64,000 bases of DNA from Mesotaenium endlicherianum (lineage: Eukaryota; Streptophyta; Zygnematophyceae; Zygnematales; Mesotaeniaceae): positions 222,116-286,115 of the forward strand of contig WELA01006070.1 of the NCBI GenBank assembly GCA_009602735.1. Reading direction: 5' to 3'. Shown piece after piece: positions 43,195 to 55,212 of this stretch (position 1 is its first letter; each line of letters opens with the position of its first letter). The position numbers and the translations under genes were made by a program. The notes under the pieces are model-generated. The model was not told where the DNA came from. It saw only the letters and a list, made by a program, of their open reading frames with translations, and did not search any database.

Positions 43195-46100
43195 ATGGCA
43201 GAGGGAGACTTTGAACAGGAAGAGGAGGAGTTATTAGACTATGAAGGTTCAGACTATGACGAGTATGAGGATGTTGAAGAGGAAGAAGTTGCCAATCCTG
43301 ATATTCGTAATTCTGCAGGTTGCACCGGTAAGGTTTCCACAGAGGTAGATGAAGCTTCCTTGGAGATGCCTGCGGAGAGTGGCGAGATTAAGGAAGACTG
43401 TGATATCCAGGACACTGGTTCAAAACTCGTTGACCTCGAAGAAGGGGAGCTTGAAGAGAGAGCCATGGTGAATACCACAGGCCCTTTATGATTAATCTCT
43501 TTCATCTACACTTGAGGTCAATATGAATTTCCTGTGACAATCAAAAACCATGGACTTCCCTCTCAGTGTCCTACTGAGCCCGCGCAGCCATTCCCTCCCC
43601 TTCCTACTTACACCTGCAGGCTTTAGTTCCCATAGGCTCTAGTTAGGTCCCCACATTCAATCGTACTTTTTGCTGTCTGGGACAGGATCGCGGTGTTCGA
43701 GTGGTTCCAACTTAGACTCTCGTTCTTGTGATGAAGCTGGCAGGATCTTTTGCGTGTATGGTGTCCTCCTTTATTCCCTTCATATATGGAACTAATATAC
43801 CCCCTTCAGGCAGCGCAGTGGCCCATTTCATCTGCATTAGCTCTATCCTTCTGCAACCGTAGTGGTCTCTGACGAGATTCAGCTTTTTTCGTGGGAAGAC
43901 GACAGTCATACTATCTATATGTACCTTCAGGCTCTTCTGGCGGTGACATCCTGTAGAAACGAGAAACACCTCTCCTAGGATGGTCATGTTTGAGTGCACC
44001 CTAAACTTTACTTGGTAGTCTGGGGCTACATTGCGGGTACAACGTAGCAGTTGGCATAGTCCGTGAGATTGCCTTCTATGTCTTACTCTTTCTGCTAAGC
44101 TCAGAGCCACTGTAAGCAAGTTCTTCTGTCAGAGTGCGCTTCACCTTCCCTGGTTGAACAGAGACGGGAAGTTTGAGATGCCCGGTGACTGGTTGGGCAA
44201 AGAAGTGCATCTCATAAGAAGCTATAAGAGGAGACATAAAACAAAGCAGGGAAGAAGATGTGTTGATGCTGCGGAGCATTCAATCGAAGGACGAGGTGGA
44301 GGGGATAGTATGGATCTATAGCCTGTCAAAACATGAGGGTGGCAGCCTCAGTGGCTGAATTTGAGGAGCTCTATCTTATGATAGAGATGAAGATTAGGTG
44401 TTTCAGCATTTCCTATCTTGACTTGGGCAAAACCAGGAAGGGATGCAGGTGAACTTGGTCATTATGAGGGAGGCATGATACGAGATTCTTTGACTCTCTT
44501 TCTCTGTCAGTGTAACAAAGCTTTGACCCGTGATTCCCTTACTTTTTTTTTGGTTTGATTTGAGTACGCCAAAGCTGCCGGTCAGGGTAGCCTACGAGTG
44601 TTCTGCTTAACACAAATCCTATGGACCTGCCATCCCAAGTCGCTCTTATGTGTTCCGTTTCTTCAAACTTGAAAATTTCTAGTCCAACTCTTCTGGACAA
44701 TCAAGGTGAAGTTCATGCATTGATGCTTACAATGAGCCCTTGCATGTCCAGTCTCAGGCAGCAGAGATTGAGCAGGCAGAGGTCACATATGAATTTTCAG
44801 GTGCTGTACGAGGCAGTGCCGTTGGTAAATTGCATAGTGCCACCATCGCAAGTGGCAAAGATGCGGAGCAGGGACAGAGGAAGGGTAGCCCTTCATCAGG
44901 TCTGCGAGGAGGGGGGCAGACCTCTGCATCTGGATTGCCATTTGCTGGCAGGAAGCGCGTCAGGGACAGGTTTGGTCCCTGCTGCTGCTTTTCAGTTCCG
45001 GTGATGCTGGTCTTCATCGCACAACATGTTGTCTGGATGTATTTGGGTTCTTCTTACACTGGGAGTTAGCATCAACTATTGATGCTGATTTGGATACTGT
45101 ACTCGTGGGATACTTTGTGGTACAGTTTCGCGATTGCTTCGTCTGGCATGATTAGAGTTGACCGCGTCTTGCTTTGATAACTATCTACTAGCAGCATGCT
45201 TGGACAGGCACATGCAGGAACAGTAGGTTTGTGTTTTAAAACACTTGCCACCGGGCATTTCGCGGCAGGCATGGAGATTGGTTGGAGACCGGACCAAATT
45301 CAGGGAGCTCTATCGGTAAGAACTTTCTGCACCCGGACCTCCACAAGCTTGCGATCTAACAATTATGAGAGTTAAAAAGAGCCAATGTGTCTGTCGTGGT
45401 ATCCTCTGCCAAGCCTGAGCATGTAGAGGACGGGTCAAGTGCACATGGCAGCACACTTTAAGCCTTATTGTTGACAACACTGCCTTGATCCTCGGTTGGC
45501 GGCCTCTCTGCCGAGGCCCCCTCAGTAACTGGTGAGCCCCCTAGCACCTGATAGCTCATTCTTTGCTGCTGCTTGCAGGCATGGCGGCACACCTAGTAGA
45601 ATTGCACCACAGAGCAAAAGGACATGGCGGCCCAAACTTTCACCCTTCGCCCTCCTTTGGAGACAACCTGCAGTGGTTTGCAAGGCCGAATTCCAATGGA
45701 GGCCAGCGGGCACCTGTGCGCACCTCCTCCCTCCTCCCCTCGTACTCTCACTCTTTCAATCTCACATTAACAAACCAGTGCGTTTTTGTGAAGTGGTGAC
45801 ACGATTCTGCATGAGGACCCTCACGTCATGAAAGCCCATGTGCAGGCCTGGAGAGGGATAACCTGCTCCTTTTTTTTGGAGAACACCTTCCTCCTCTTTG
45901 GTGATTCATTCTGCTGTTGCGCGTGGAAAAGAGCTTACTAGTATTGGATTCTTCGTTGTCTTGCCTCTGGGCTTGCGCGCGCTTGAGTGGATGCAGGGAA
46001 GTAATCGGATGCTGGCCAGCCATCATCAGGACCACGTGCACGACTCTAGCGAGCTCTTGGAGCAGCACCAGCATCTGGCGCGTGCATCTTTACACGCTGG

Positions 46101-49100
46101 CAACATCATCGGCGCTAGAGGAGGAGACGGGGGCTCACGGCGCAGCAGCATCGGCGGCGGTGGTGGAGGAGGAGCAGTACCTCCTTTGGGGGGGCTGAGG
46201 TCTGGCTTTCCGCCCCCCCCTCCTCCCCCACATCCTCGTGATGGGGGAAGACCCCTTGACAATCCCCACCTAGCCTTCCTGTCTCCGGCCCCCTCCAACG
46301 GCCCCCGGCGGGTTGGAGGGCCACACCCAAGGCCTCCAGATGGCAGCAACTTCCGCTTCCCTGGTATGAATGGCGGCAGCGGCGGCGCAAGGCCTGTGCC
46401 AGTGCCGCCAGAAGAGAGAGGCCTGCTAGGGCCAGGTGGCCGCCCCCCTCCCGCCCCCCCCCCTCCCGGGGGCCCTCNGCGCTTGAGTGGATGCAGGGAA
46501 GTAATCGGATGCTGGCCAGCCATCATCAGGACCACGTGCACGACTCTAGCGAGCTCTTGGAGCAGCACCAGCATCTGGCGCGTGCATCTTTACACGCTGG
46601 CAACATCATCGGCGCTAGAGGAGGAGACGGGGGCTCACGGCGCAGCAGCATCGGCGGCGGTGGTGGAGGAGGAGCAGTACCTCCTTTGGGGGGGCTGAGG
46701 TCTGGCTTTCCGCCCCCCCCTCCTCCCCCACATCCTCGTGATGGGGGAAGACCCCTTGACAATCCCCACCTAGCCTTCCTGTCTCCGGCCCCCTCCAACG
46801 GCCCCCGGCGGGTTGGAGGGCCACACCCAAGGCCTCCAGATGGCAGCAACTTCCGCTTCCCTGGTATGAATGGCGGCAGCGGCGGCGCAAGGCCTGTGCC
46901 AGTGCCGCCAGAAGAGAGAGGCCTGCTAGGGCCAGGTGGCCGCCCCCCTCCCGCCCCCCCCCTCCCGGGGGCCCTCCTCCCCGAGGGGTCTGGAATATGA
47001 TGCCAGAGAGAGGCATGCCCTTCTCCCCTCAGCTTGCAGGAGGCCCTGGCGGAGCTGGTAATCACCCTGTACCCTTGCCCCCAAGAGATCCCCCACGGAA
47101 GATGCTCCACCCCAGGCAGGCAGCAGCAGATCACGCAAGCAGCAGCGGCCTGGATCCACGCAACAAGGCCGCCTTCCAGCTTGAGTGGACGTTCCCTGAA
47201 TCGCGGGTGAAGCGGCGTGCCGAAGGACCGCCAGCGAGGAGCCAATCCCGAGTGCCGCCAGGGGCCCCTTACAGCGACCATCACAGCGGCAAGGGCCACC
47301 CGCCACTGCCACTGCCGCAGCCGACCAAGAGGGCGAGAGTGGAGAGAACGGCGGATGCTCGCGAGGAGCAGCTGGCCGGCGGCGGCGGCGGTAACAGTAG
47401 GAAGGTCAAGGAGATGTTTGAGGGCCCAGCAGATGGGAAGGCTGCGTTGCCATTATCGCAGCAGCAGCACCAGCCGCCACTGAAGCTACCCTCGCCGCTT
47501 CTGGGTACAGGCAGGGACAGGAACAGGGTCAGCAGTGGAGGCAGCATGTTCACCTCTGAGCCTGGGCCCGGACCCGGGCCTGTGCCTGCACACCGCCGCC
47601 CGAGCACGCACTTTAGGGAGGAGCATAGAGGTGCTCCCGTCAGTTCCAGGCGCACCCCGCCGAGTAGCGCTAGCGACGGTGTTCATTCCTCAGCTGGCCA
47701 GAAGGAGGACGAGGGCGCAGCAGGGAAGGACGCCCACATGAAGGAGGCGCGCCATGCCAATGGCCACAGCCTCCATGCGCCTCCCGGGCTGGCCCCCTTG
47801 CCCGTCCTGGTGGGTGCTGCACCTGTTGTCAAGGCCAGGACAGGGGCGTCAATTTGTTGGGTGCAGAGTGAGCCTTCTTCGGAGCAGCAGCAGCTGCCGT
47901 TGCCGCCGCCGCCTCCTCTCCCGCCGCCCTCTGAGCGCAAGTACCTGAACAACGTGCTCTCGCGTGGGGCCAGCGCCGGCGGGCGCGAGAGGGATAATTT
48001 CAGAGAAACTGCAAATTTTCCTGCTGCTGCCACTCCTGCTGCTGTTGGTGGGGGCCGAGACTCGCTGCCGCCAGAAAGGTATAGGAAGAGAAGCCCTGAT
48101 TTTGATAGGGCTGCTGGTGTCAGTGGGGGGGGACATCAGGACTCCTCGTCTCAAGGGAGGCACAGGCTTAGAAGCCCTGGCGCTGGCGCTGGTGGGGGAG
48201 TTAGGGAGGCTGCCGGGGGTAGGTCCAAAGAGAGGCTTGAGGGCCCATCTGGCCGGCCGGAGAGAGGCCAGGGGTACACCAACGGGAACCAGAGACGCTC
48301 TTATTCCCCTCCTCCTCCGCCTGCCCCTCCTGCTCCTGCTCCTGCTCCTACTCCTGCTTCTGCTCCTGCTCGCTTTGCTCAAGAAGATCCCAGTCATATG
48401 GGGAGCCGGGGCAAGCACAGAAGCGCCCCCACGGGTTTCTCCCCTGCCCTGGACCACGATAGTCTCCGGAGAGAGAATGGCAGGAGCAGAGAGAGCGAGA
48501 GCGAGGACCGGGCGAATGCGAGCTTCGTCCAGCTGGGCGGACCAGTGTCAAAGAGCAGGTAGGCAAGCGTGACGTGTCTTATTTACATCCTTTTCTCCTG
48601 TTCTTGTTTTTCTCACTCTCCTTTTACTCCTACACCTCCTTTTGCTCCTCCACCTAAAATGTGTCATTTCCATGCAGTAGAGCTTTGGAACATACGGCAC
48701 CTTCACTCTGTGACTTTGATATCGCAGCGTGGCGAAGACATGGTGTAGGTTTTTGCATAAATTCAGATGCAAGCGTCAGACTTCAAGTTTTGGGCTAGCA
48801 ATATTATCTGGGGTTCGAGACTTTGATGTATAGCAGTCTCTGAACCGGGGTTTTAAACGGACATAGAGCAGACCTTGTTTGGAGGCTGCCTTGCCCATAA
48901 GTCGCAGTCATGGTAGGGATGCATACACGGGGCTGTGACTAGATGGGGCATGTGCGGGCCTTTTTTGGCTCCTTAGCATCGCAGGGCACTTTGTAGCAGT
49001 GGTGGTTTCCGGCTCGTTGGCATTCTCTTGTCAACTGGCTGCCTTTCTCACTCCTTGCAGCTCGGCTAGTTGCATATTATGAGCTGTTGTGCAGCTACGG

Positions 49101-52100
49101 AAAGGGAACCTATCAGGATGTTATTGCAGATACTTCTGCCCCACTGTGACCTTCTTTCTGCGTCACTGATATAGTGTGTTTGGCTACTTGCGGGGGAACA
49201 GGAGCCTGGTCGTAAGCGGTTACCCCGAGGGCCCACCTCCTGATGCTGTAGCAGACTTGTTTGAGAAGGAGGGGAAAATCATGGTGAGCATATCCGCAAT
49301 TTGGGCGTCTTTCTGCTTCTTGCTGTGTGAATTTGTGTTTGTTTGGTGCTGCGTCCTTGCTTGCGCGACAGTACAGGGTTATTCTTCCTCAACCGCACAT
49401 GACTGTAATTTGTGAGTATAAGAACCATACGCGGTTGTAATGCGTCCACGTCGTGCAATCCTATTCGTCGCTCGCCAGCCTCTTAGAGAGAGTTCTTTGT
49501 GGGGGGGCAGAGCATGCGGGCGGAGGAAGCCCACCTGATTGTGACATATGCCCAGCTTCAGGATGCTATCAGCGCCAAGCGTAAACTGCACAGGTAAGCT
49601 TTGCACCTTCCCAGAAAGGTCCGCTGGTGCGAGTGTATGCGCAAAACGTGCCAAAACCTTGCATCATAGTGGGGGTTCCTCCCCTCTCCCCTCCCCCTGT
49701 TTTTTGGGTGCAGATGCAGGAGACTGCGTGTAAAGCTTTATGCAGACAGCTGCTCTCTCACCTCTTTCTTTGCGTGCTCTGCGGTTTGGCTTTCAAGGCC
49801 GTGTGTCGGGTCTGCTGTTATCATACGAATGTCGTCTTGTGTGTGTTGTTTTGGCCCCGCGTACTATTGGCTGGTGACAGAAACAGGAGGCAAAGAGTTG
49901 CTAGGAGCTTAGTTGCTTGTGTAAAAAAAAGTCACTGGGTGTGAGCGGACATTCGCTGCCAAGCTGCTCTGGCCACCCATCTATTGACTTTTGGACCACG
50001 CACATTGAGACACATTGGCCCCGGTACCTCATGCTTTTCATAGCGTGTAGGCTGCTTGCGGCAGTAAGGTCCGGCCTTTAGTGACAGCCATGTTTCGTCG
50101 GTGCAGGTCACAATATCTTGGGAGGCTCATCTCAGTGGATTATTCAGCGTCGCATCTCGCTTGACGCATAGCGTAGTGCATAACTCCCGGAGCACGCTCT
50201 TTATGTAGAAGAAAACAGGCAAAGCTACATGCACTCTGCGCCATATGTCAGGGCTATCTGTTCTTGGTGGGGTACCTGCTTGTGCTAGCGTATCTGTTAG
50301 AAGGAGAACTAGTTTTTTGCCCTCTTGGCTTTACCTGCTGTAGGTAGTCCGATTGGTAAGACATGATAGGTCAAAGTTGCTTACAGGTCTGACTACAAGT
50401 TTTGTACATATTCAAGTTTAGTCTGCAACTACTAGGGAAAGATTGAAAGCACCCCATGCATCCTGGAAGTGAATACCTGAAGTCTCAGCTTCAATTTTTA
50501 GTACTTGCTCATTTCGTAAAGTGTTGAAGAATTACTGCAAAAGTGTATCTTTTTCTGTTGCATCTGTGAGCTATGTTCTAGACATAAATTTTCACCGCGA
50601 AAGATGGTACACGGGGGGCAGTGCACAAGACTTTCCTTTGTCAAGCCAATCTTGAAGACACATCATGTACATTTTGGTGCCTCACTCTATTCAGCTATGA
50701 GAAGCAGCTCAGTGTTTAGTTTCCATCAAAAACGAATCATACTTTAAGCAGCTCGCTTGCCTTTTGCCACTGTCTTAGCGTCTCGCTCCAGCACAACCAT
50801 GAAGGCATATCCAGCAATCCAGAGTGCTATATAAGGCCAAGGAGCCCAGCACAGGCAGCCGAGCAAACTGAGAACTGACCCAACGTACTGAGGGTCCTTC
50901 ATGACATTGAAGGGGAAAGCCGTAACCCACGGAATATCAGCCTTGCCAAACTTCTGACCGTAGTAGACTCCACTAGTACCCAGTAACTGATATACCCTGC
51001 CAGACCTCCAACACATGTATATGCTTAGTCATTCTGTAAAAGTTGTCAATCATTCCAACCTTCAGCCTTACAACAGATGGTCCTAAAGTGCGTGTGCAGA
51101 ATGTACTACTGTAAGAAACAGCTCAACACAAGATAAAATACACTTTGCCAAGCTGGCATAGGCTTAAAAGGTGATACGTCACATAACCCGCAAGCAAACC
51201 TGAAAAGCATTTGTCATGTCATTGCCAAGTATGGCACTTATAACATTAACAATGTGGAAGTCCCTTCAGCAGTGACCATGACCACAGATGAAGACCAATC
51301 TAGGGCTGCGGTTTGGTGTGAGGATAGGGAGAGGGAAGTTAACCAGCAGAACCGACTGCTACTGATAATCGGGTCAGATGAGAAGAAGACCTGTAATTGA
51401 GAACTTGACCAGAGATAATGGCCAATATACATAACCACGATGGCCACCTCCAGACGCTTTGCAAGCCAATTACGGAGATTTGTAGGAATTTCATAACGTG
51501 GGCAATCTGGGCCATCTTCTCGCAGGGGTCCGCATCGGGGCCACACCAAGCAACCCACTTGGCAGGATGGTTCCATAAATACCAGTAAAACCAGAAGGGA
51601 AGTAGTACGATGAAGCAAGTGGCGATAAAAGTAACGACATCGAAAAATGTTTCGGCGACCTCAAAAGTCTCCCAACCCACATCAGTGGGGTCTACCATGC
51701 TTATAGGCACAAGAAGCTGCAACTCCGACTGAAGTCAACGAGAGGATAAATGAAGCCTAAACAAGCTAGCTGCTATCCAAGTGTGAGCCCTCCACTAAGA
51801 AGAGCCTCTGGTTCATTTCTCACTTTCAAGAAATAGGACTAGAAGTGACGAGAAGTAAAAATTACGCGATGTAAGTCACTGGGCCGGTGCAAGTATAGGG
51901 GCTATCCCCCGGGCCTACAACCGTCGCAAAAGACTCTGATAATATTCATCTTTTTTTACAATGCGCGAAGTCGAGTGCAGCACATTCCCGTTTCATATAT
52001 TTTCGTTTCTTTCACTTTCATTGTGCATCATCACCTCAGGCCTCAGGGCTAAAATTGGCTCAAAAGTCTTCAGCAATGCAATATGAAATGCGAATCAGCG

Positions 52101-52870
52101 ATGGGCTACCTTGCGAAAGCAAACGATACGGTACCACTGAAACCTGACCATCGCAAATCTCATCACCTAAACTATGGCCACGTGCACGAATGCATTGCAA
52201 TTTGCAGTCACCGTAGGAGGTCAAACTGGTCAAGCCGGACCAGAGCCGGACACACGGAGGTGCCCGCAGAGCAGGTGGTTCAAAGAGGCCCCAGGAAAAC
52301 TTCGCGATGGGCTGTGATGATGGAGGACAAATAGGCCCCGGAAGAAGCAATCCTACGACAATCGATGGAGATGCGGGGTATCGATCCCCGTACCTCTCGC
52401 ATGCTAAGCGAGCGCTCTACCATCTGAGCTACATCCCCGACATGTCGAAATCAGCACCACAATAATTCTAATAACTTAAATTTGTAGAACTTCTATTTGG
52501 TTCCATTATTCTAGGTGAAGGTGTGGGATTTTCTTGGCCAAAAGATGACAACAGTTGCTGATGGGAGGCCTCCTGCGGGAGGCCTGGCAGGTAGGACATA
52601 CTTTGTCTTATTTAATCAGTCTAATTCAGTGATGCACGAGGTGGTTAGTTGCCATAAAATGGTTGCCAGAATTGAAGTTCTCTGAGAAAGGATAAGGCCC
52701 AACATGTTGAGGTGCATGATTGAAGACTCACCGACGATGAGTGTCATCTCTTGATGGGGAGAATACTATATCGCTACTGAATTTCTTTCACACATTTGTG
52801 GCCTGCAGAAAAGGATGTTGCAGAAGCAGTTGTGCAGGAAACTGCTCAGCTAGCATCGGAGGTGGGTTAG
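43195..52870 (+). CDS. Long RRM protein, Pro/Arg-rich, with genes in its introns
   Basis: Exons supported by phase and GT-AG sites: 43195-43467 (MAEGDFEQEEEELLDYEGSD, acidic, with LEEGELEE); 44752-44969; a probable one near 45578-45716; a large Pro/Gly/Arg-rich exon 45997-48558 (shorter once the duplication at 46478 is removed); 49175-49283 (RSLVVSGYPEGPPPDAVADL); and 49511-49593 (AEEAHLIVTYAQLQDAISAK). The last two form most of one RRM. Later exons 52515-52590 (VKVWDFLGQKM) and 52809-52870 (ends TAG) are coding-like and in phase with each other, but the link from 49593 needs one more exon, perhaps starting at 49714 (CRRLRVKLYAD). Likely nuclear RNA binding; no precise family recognised. Confidence 0.65.
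45979..46976. repeat. ~499-bp direct duplication joined by one N (assembly artefact)
   Basis: 45979-46477 and 46479-46976 look identical except that a C run has 10 bases in the first copy and 9 in the second; position 46478 is N. With the 10-C version the large RRM-protein exon reads through from GRPPPAPPPPGGP into PPRGVWNMMPERGMPFSP without a break; with 9 C it hits a stop. This is what two contig ends look like when their overlap was not merged because of a homopolymer error. Confidence 0.9.
50744..51722 (-). CDS. Phospholipid N-methyltransferase (PLMT/PEMT type)
   Basis: It methylates phosphatidyl-monomethyl- and -dimethylethanolamine to phosphatidylcholine with S-adenosylmethionine, in the ER membrane. 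Two exons, 51722-51391 and 50996-50744, are in phase with a 394-bp GT-AG intron. The protein is 194 aa from the first ATG or 186 from MVDPTDVGWETF, against about 165 in Arabidopsis. Hydrophobic segments: FIATCFIVLLPFWFYWYLW, then a WRWPSWLCILAI region, then VLSLLGCLCWAPWPYIALWI. Conserved blocks: GQVLNYRVYQLLGTSGVYYG, PWVTAFPFNVMKDPQYVGS. The end KRAA has a basic character. It lies antisense inside what appears to be an intron of the RRM gene. Confidence 0.93.
52366..52438 (-). tRNA. tRNA-Ala (anticodon AGC)
   Basis: 73 bases on the minus strand fold as a cloverleaf. The acceptor GGGGATG pairs with CATCTCC and contains the G3:U70 pair that marks alanine tRNAs. The anticodon loop is TTAGCAT between CTCGC and GCGAG, and the T-arm is CGGGGATCGATACCCCG. 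No intron and no encoded CCA, as expected for a nuclear gene. It lies in the intron upstream of the exon at 52515. Confidence 0.96.
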
Positions 52871-54206
52871 GGTTGTAGCACCATCCCCTGGGATAAGCAT
52901 ACTGGTGCCTTCTGGTTCTACATTGGGCGACTTGTGGCTGAAATGGTGAAAAGGGGGTCTAAGCAATCAATCAAGGCCATTCATGGAGCATGCAGAAAAG
53001 CACACCTTAAGCCAGTCTAGATGGACACTTGTGTTTGTTGCGATTGTTCTAGGGAACACTACGACCAGAACATAGTTAGTTTTAAGGCTAGACGAGGAGG
53101 TGAACACTGAGGGGTTCAGGGTGAGCTCGTTGATGGGTGGCAGGATTGGAATGTAGTGGCCAAGTCTGCAGGTGCAATCTTCATGCTAGCTTCACGCACC
53201 GAGGCTGCACCCTACCTTCCATCTGCTGTACATGCCCCACAACCATGTCTGATCCCTCCACCACGGTTCTTTAAACCCCATGCCCTAAATATTTGTACTT
53301 TAGTCCACCTCTTTTGAGACACTACACCAAGTACTGAAAGTGTGGCAGCTGGTAAATACCACTGGAATGTCTTTTGCTAGCATATCTTGGTCCATGCCAT
53401 CGAGGGCTTCCATCCCTCATTGCCTATTGTATTTTCAGAAATAGTTCTTAATGTTATGCTGAGCGTGCCAATGCGAAATTGATTTTACTGTAGTGAGATA
53501 AGATGAGACATGAGACCCTTGACGATACAAAGCTTTGAAGCCTTGAGCTATTTTGCTTTGCTGCTGCAATCTCCAGCTAATTCAGGGCAGGATGTGCTAA
53601 AAATTTGCCCGACACTTATTTACTTTGTTGTGCTGTCATTTCCCTGAATAAAGAACCACATGCTGCCATGTTCCCAACTTACCTTTCAGACAAGGGGAAT
53701 CGCTCCTCGCACTGAGGTTGGTCTAGGCATCACGCCCCTCACACCGCACGTCTGATAGAGAGCATTAGGAGCCTGCACCGCAACTGCATGGTCAGTGCGT
53801 CGTAATTGGCTCATCTGATACGTCAGCCGACGCTTTGGTAGTATTATGGAGCAGCCGTTGCTGGGCCATAAGTCCACTGGCTTTGGCCCCATGAGGTTCC
53901 TGGTAGCCAAGTTGCAGCACCACCTGCACTCAGGCCACTCGCTTTCCAGTGCCATTGTTAATCACAGCGCTCTGAATTTTCTTGCTGGCCCTCTATTCAC
54001 CACTGTGCATACATGCAGAGGTGCGGGGTAGAGTACTTGGCAGGACTCTCTATTGCACCAACTTCACTTCTACATTACGTGTTCTTTTCTTTAAGGTCTA
54101 AGGAGTACCTCCAGTCTTCTGAGGCTGAGGCAGGCATGCGTCCAACGCCAGCTGGCTTTCTGGGACTGGGGCCTTGACGCTCCCCAACGAGTGAGGAATT
54201 GAAGTT
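52871..54206. other. Intergenic, no gene supported
   Basis: Contains a 61-codon ORF at 53846-54031 and other short frames with no recognised domain. The stretch 54096-54175 (SKEYLQSSEAEAGMRPTPAG) could be an upstream exon of the ARM gene, but I cannot link it. Confidence 0.4.
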
Positions 54207-54686
54207 GTCTTCAACTGCGACGTTCGTTGTCCAAGTTTCTCTAGCTGTGCTGAGTGTGCTCCCTTCCGTGTCTTTCATGTGGCGTGTGCTTGTGAACGCT
54301 TTCAGGTTCCCCAACTGGTGTCGCTCGTCTTCAACTGCGACGTTCGTTGTCCAAGTTTCTCTAGCTGTGCTGAGTGTGCTCCCTTCCGTGTCTTTCATGT
54401 GGCGTGTGCTTGTGAACGCTTTCAGGTTCCCCAACTGGTGTCGCTCGTCTTCAACTGCGACGTTCGTTGTCCAAGTTTCTCTAGCTGTGCTGAGTGTGCT
54501 CCCTTCCGTGTCTTTCATGTGGCGTGTGCTTGTGAACGCTTTCAGGTTCCCCAACTGGTGTCGCTCGTCTTCAACTGCGACGTTCGTTGTCCAAGTTTCT
54601 CTAGCTGTGCTGAGTGTGCTCCCTTCCGTGTCTTTCATGTGGCGTGTGCTTGTGAACGCTTTCAGGTTCCCCAACTGGTGTCGCTC
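54207..54686. repeat. Perfect tandem array, 4 x 120 bp
   Basis: Four copies of a 120-bp unit (gtcttcaactgcgacg... to ...tggtgtcgctc) show no difference between copies that I can see. The unit is 40 codons long and open in at least two plus frames and one minus frame, so long ORFs here are a by-product of the period. It is a young minisatellite, or a mis-assembled single or double copy. Confidence 0.95.
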
Positions 54687-55212
54687 CTCGATGCCCCAGA
54701 TGCTATCTGCCGGGTACGACATATCCCGATCCTACTAGATGCATTTATCTGGTTGTCTCCCTAGTATAGACAACGACCCCGCAAATGTGACACTACTCTT
54801 GCCGTGATTGCCACTCCCTTTAAGTTGAGGGCATGCAGGACGTAGTGAACCCCGATTTATGCCACATGCCCCGATTTATGCCACATGCGGCCTGCAACGG
54901 ACATCTGTGCTGCAGTCTGTGCTGGTGGTGCTCGCCCTCCCAAGCCCGCTGCCTCTCATTTCCGTCACATCTGCGGACACGCCTGTGGTGGCAGATGGCT
55001 TGCGGCCGTTGCTAGGATTTGGCTCATGGCTGTGACGCCTGGAAGGCTTCGTCTTTCCTGTCATGTGGAGAGGTGGGAAGGGAGCGTGGAGAGGGAGCGG
55101 GCGGGGCGAGGGGGCAGGGGCGAGAGGCGGGAATATGGAGGGATAGAGGCATGGGTTGAGAGAGGCAGAGAGGGGGATATGGAGGCACACTCGCAGATCA
55201 GACGGAACTGAC
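54687..55212. other. Upstream of the ARM gene, unresolved
   Basis: GC-rich sequence with open frames on both strands at 54830-55210, including a possible ARM-like helix run (SADTPVVADGLRPLLG near 54969-55016). I cannot place exon borders, so it is left out of the gene model. Confidence 0.35.

Noticed and set aside
46526-47299. A 257-codon minus-strand ORF rich in Gly and Pro
   Set aside because: It is the shadow of the Pro/Arg-rich exon on the plus strand, where GC-rich codons leave several frames open.
54075-54764. Coding function for the ORFs of 161-215 codons across the 120-bp repeats
   Set aside because: Open frames on both strands follow from a stop-free unit with a period divisible by three; no known domain.
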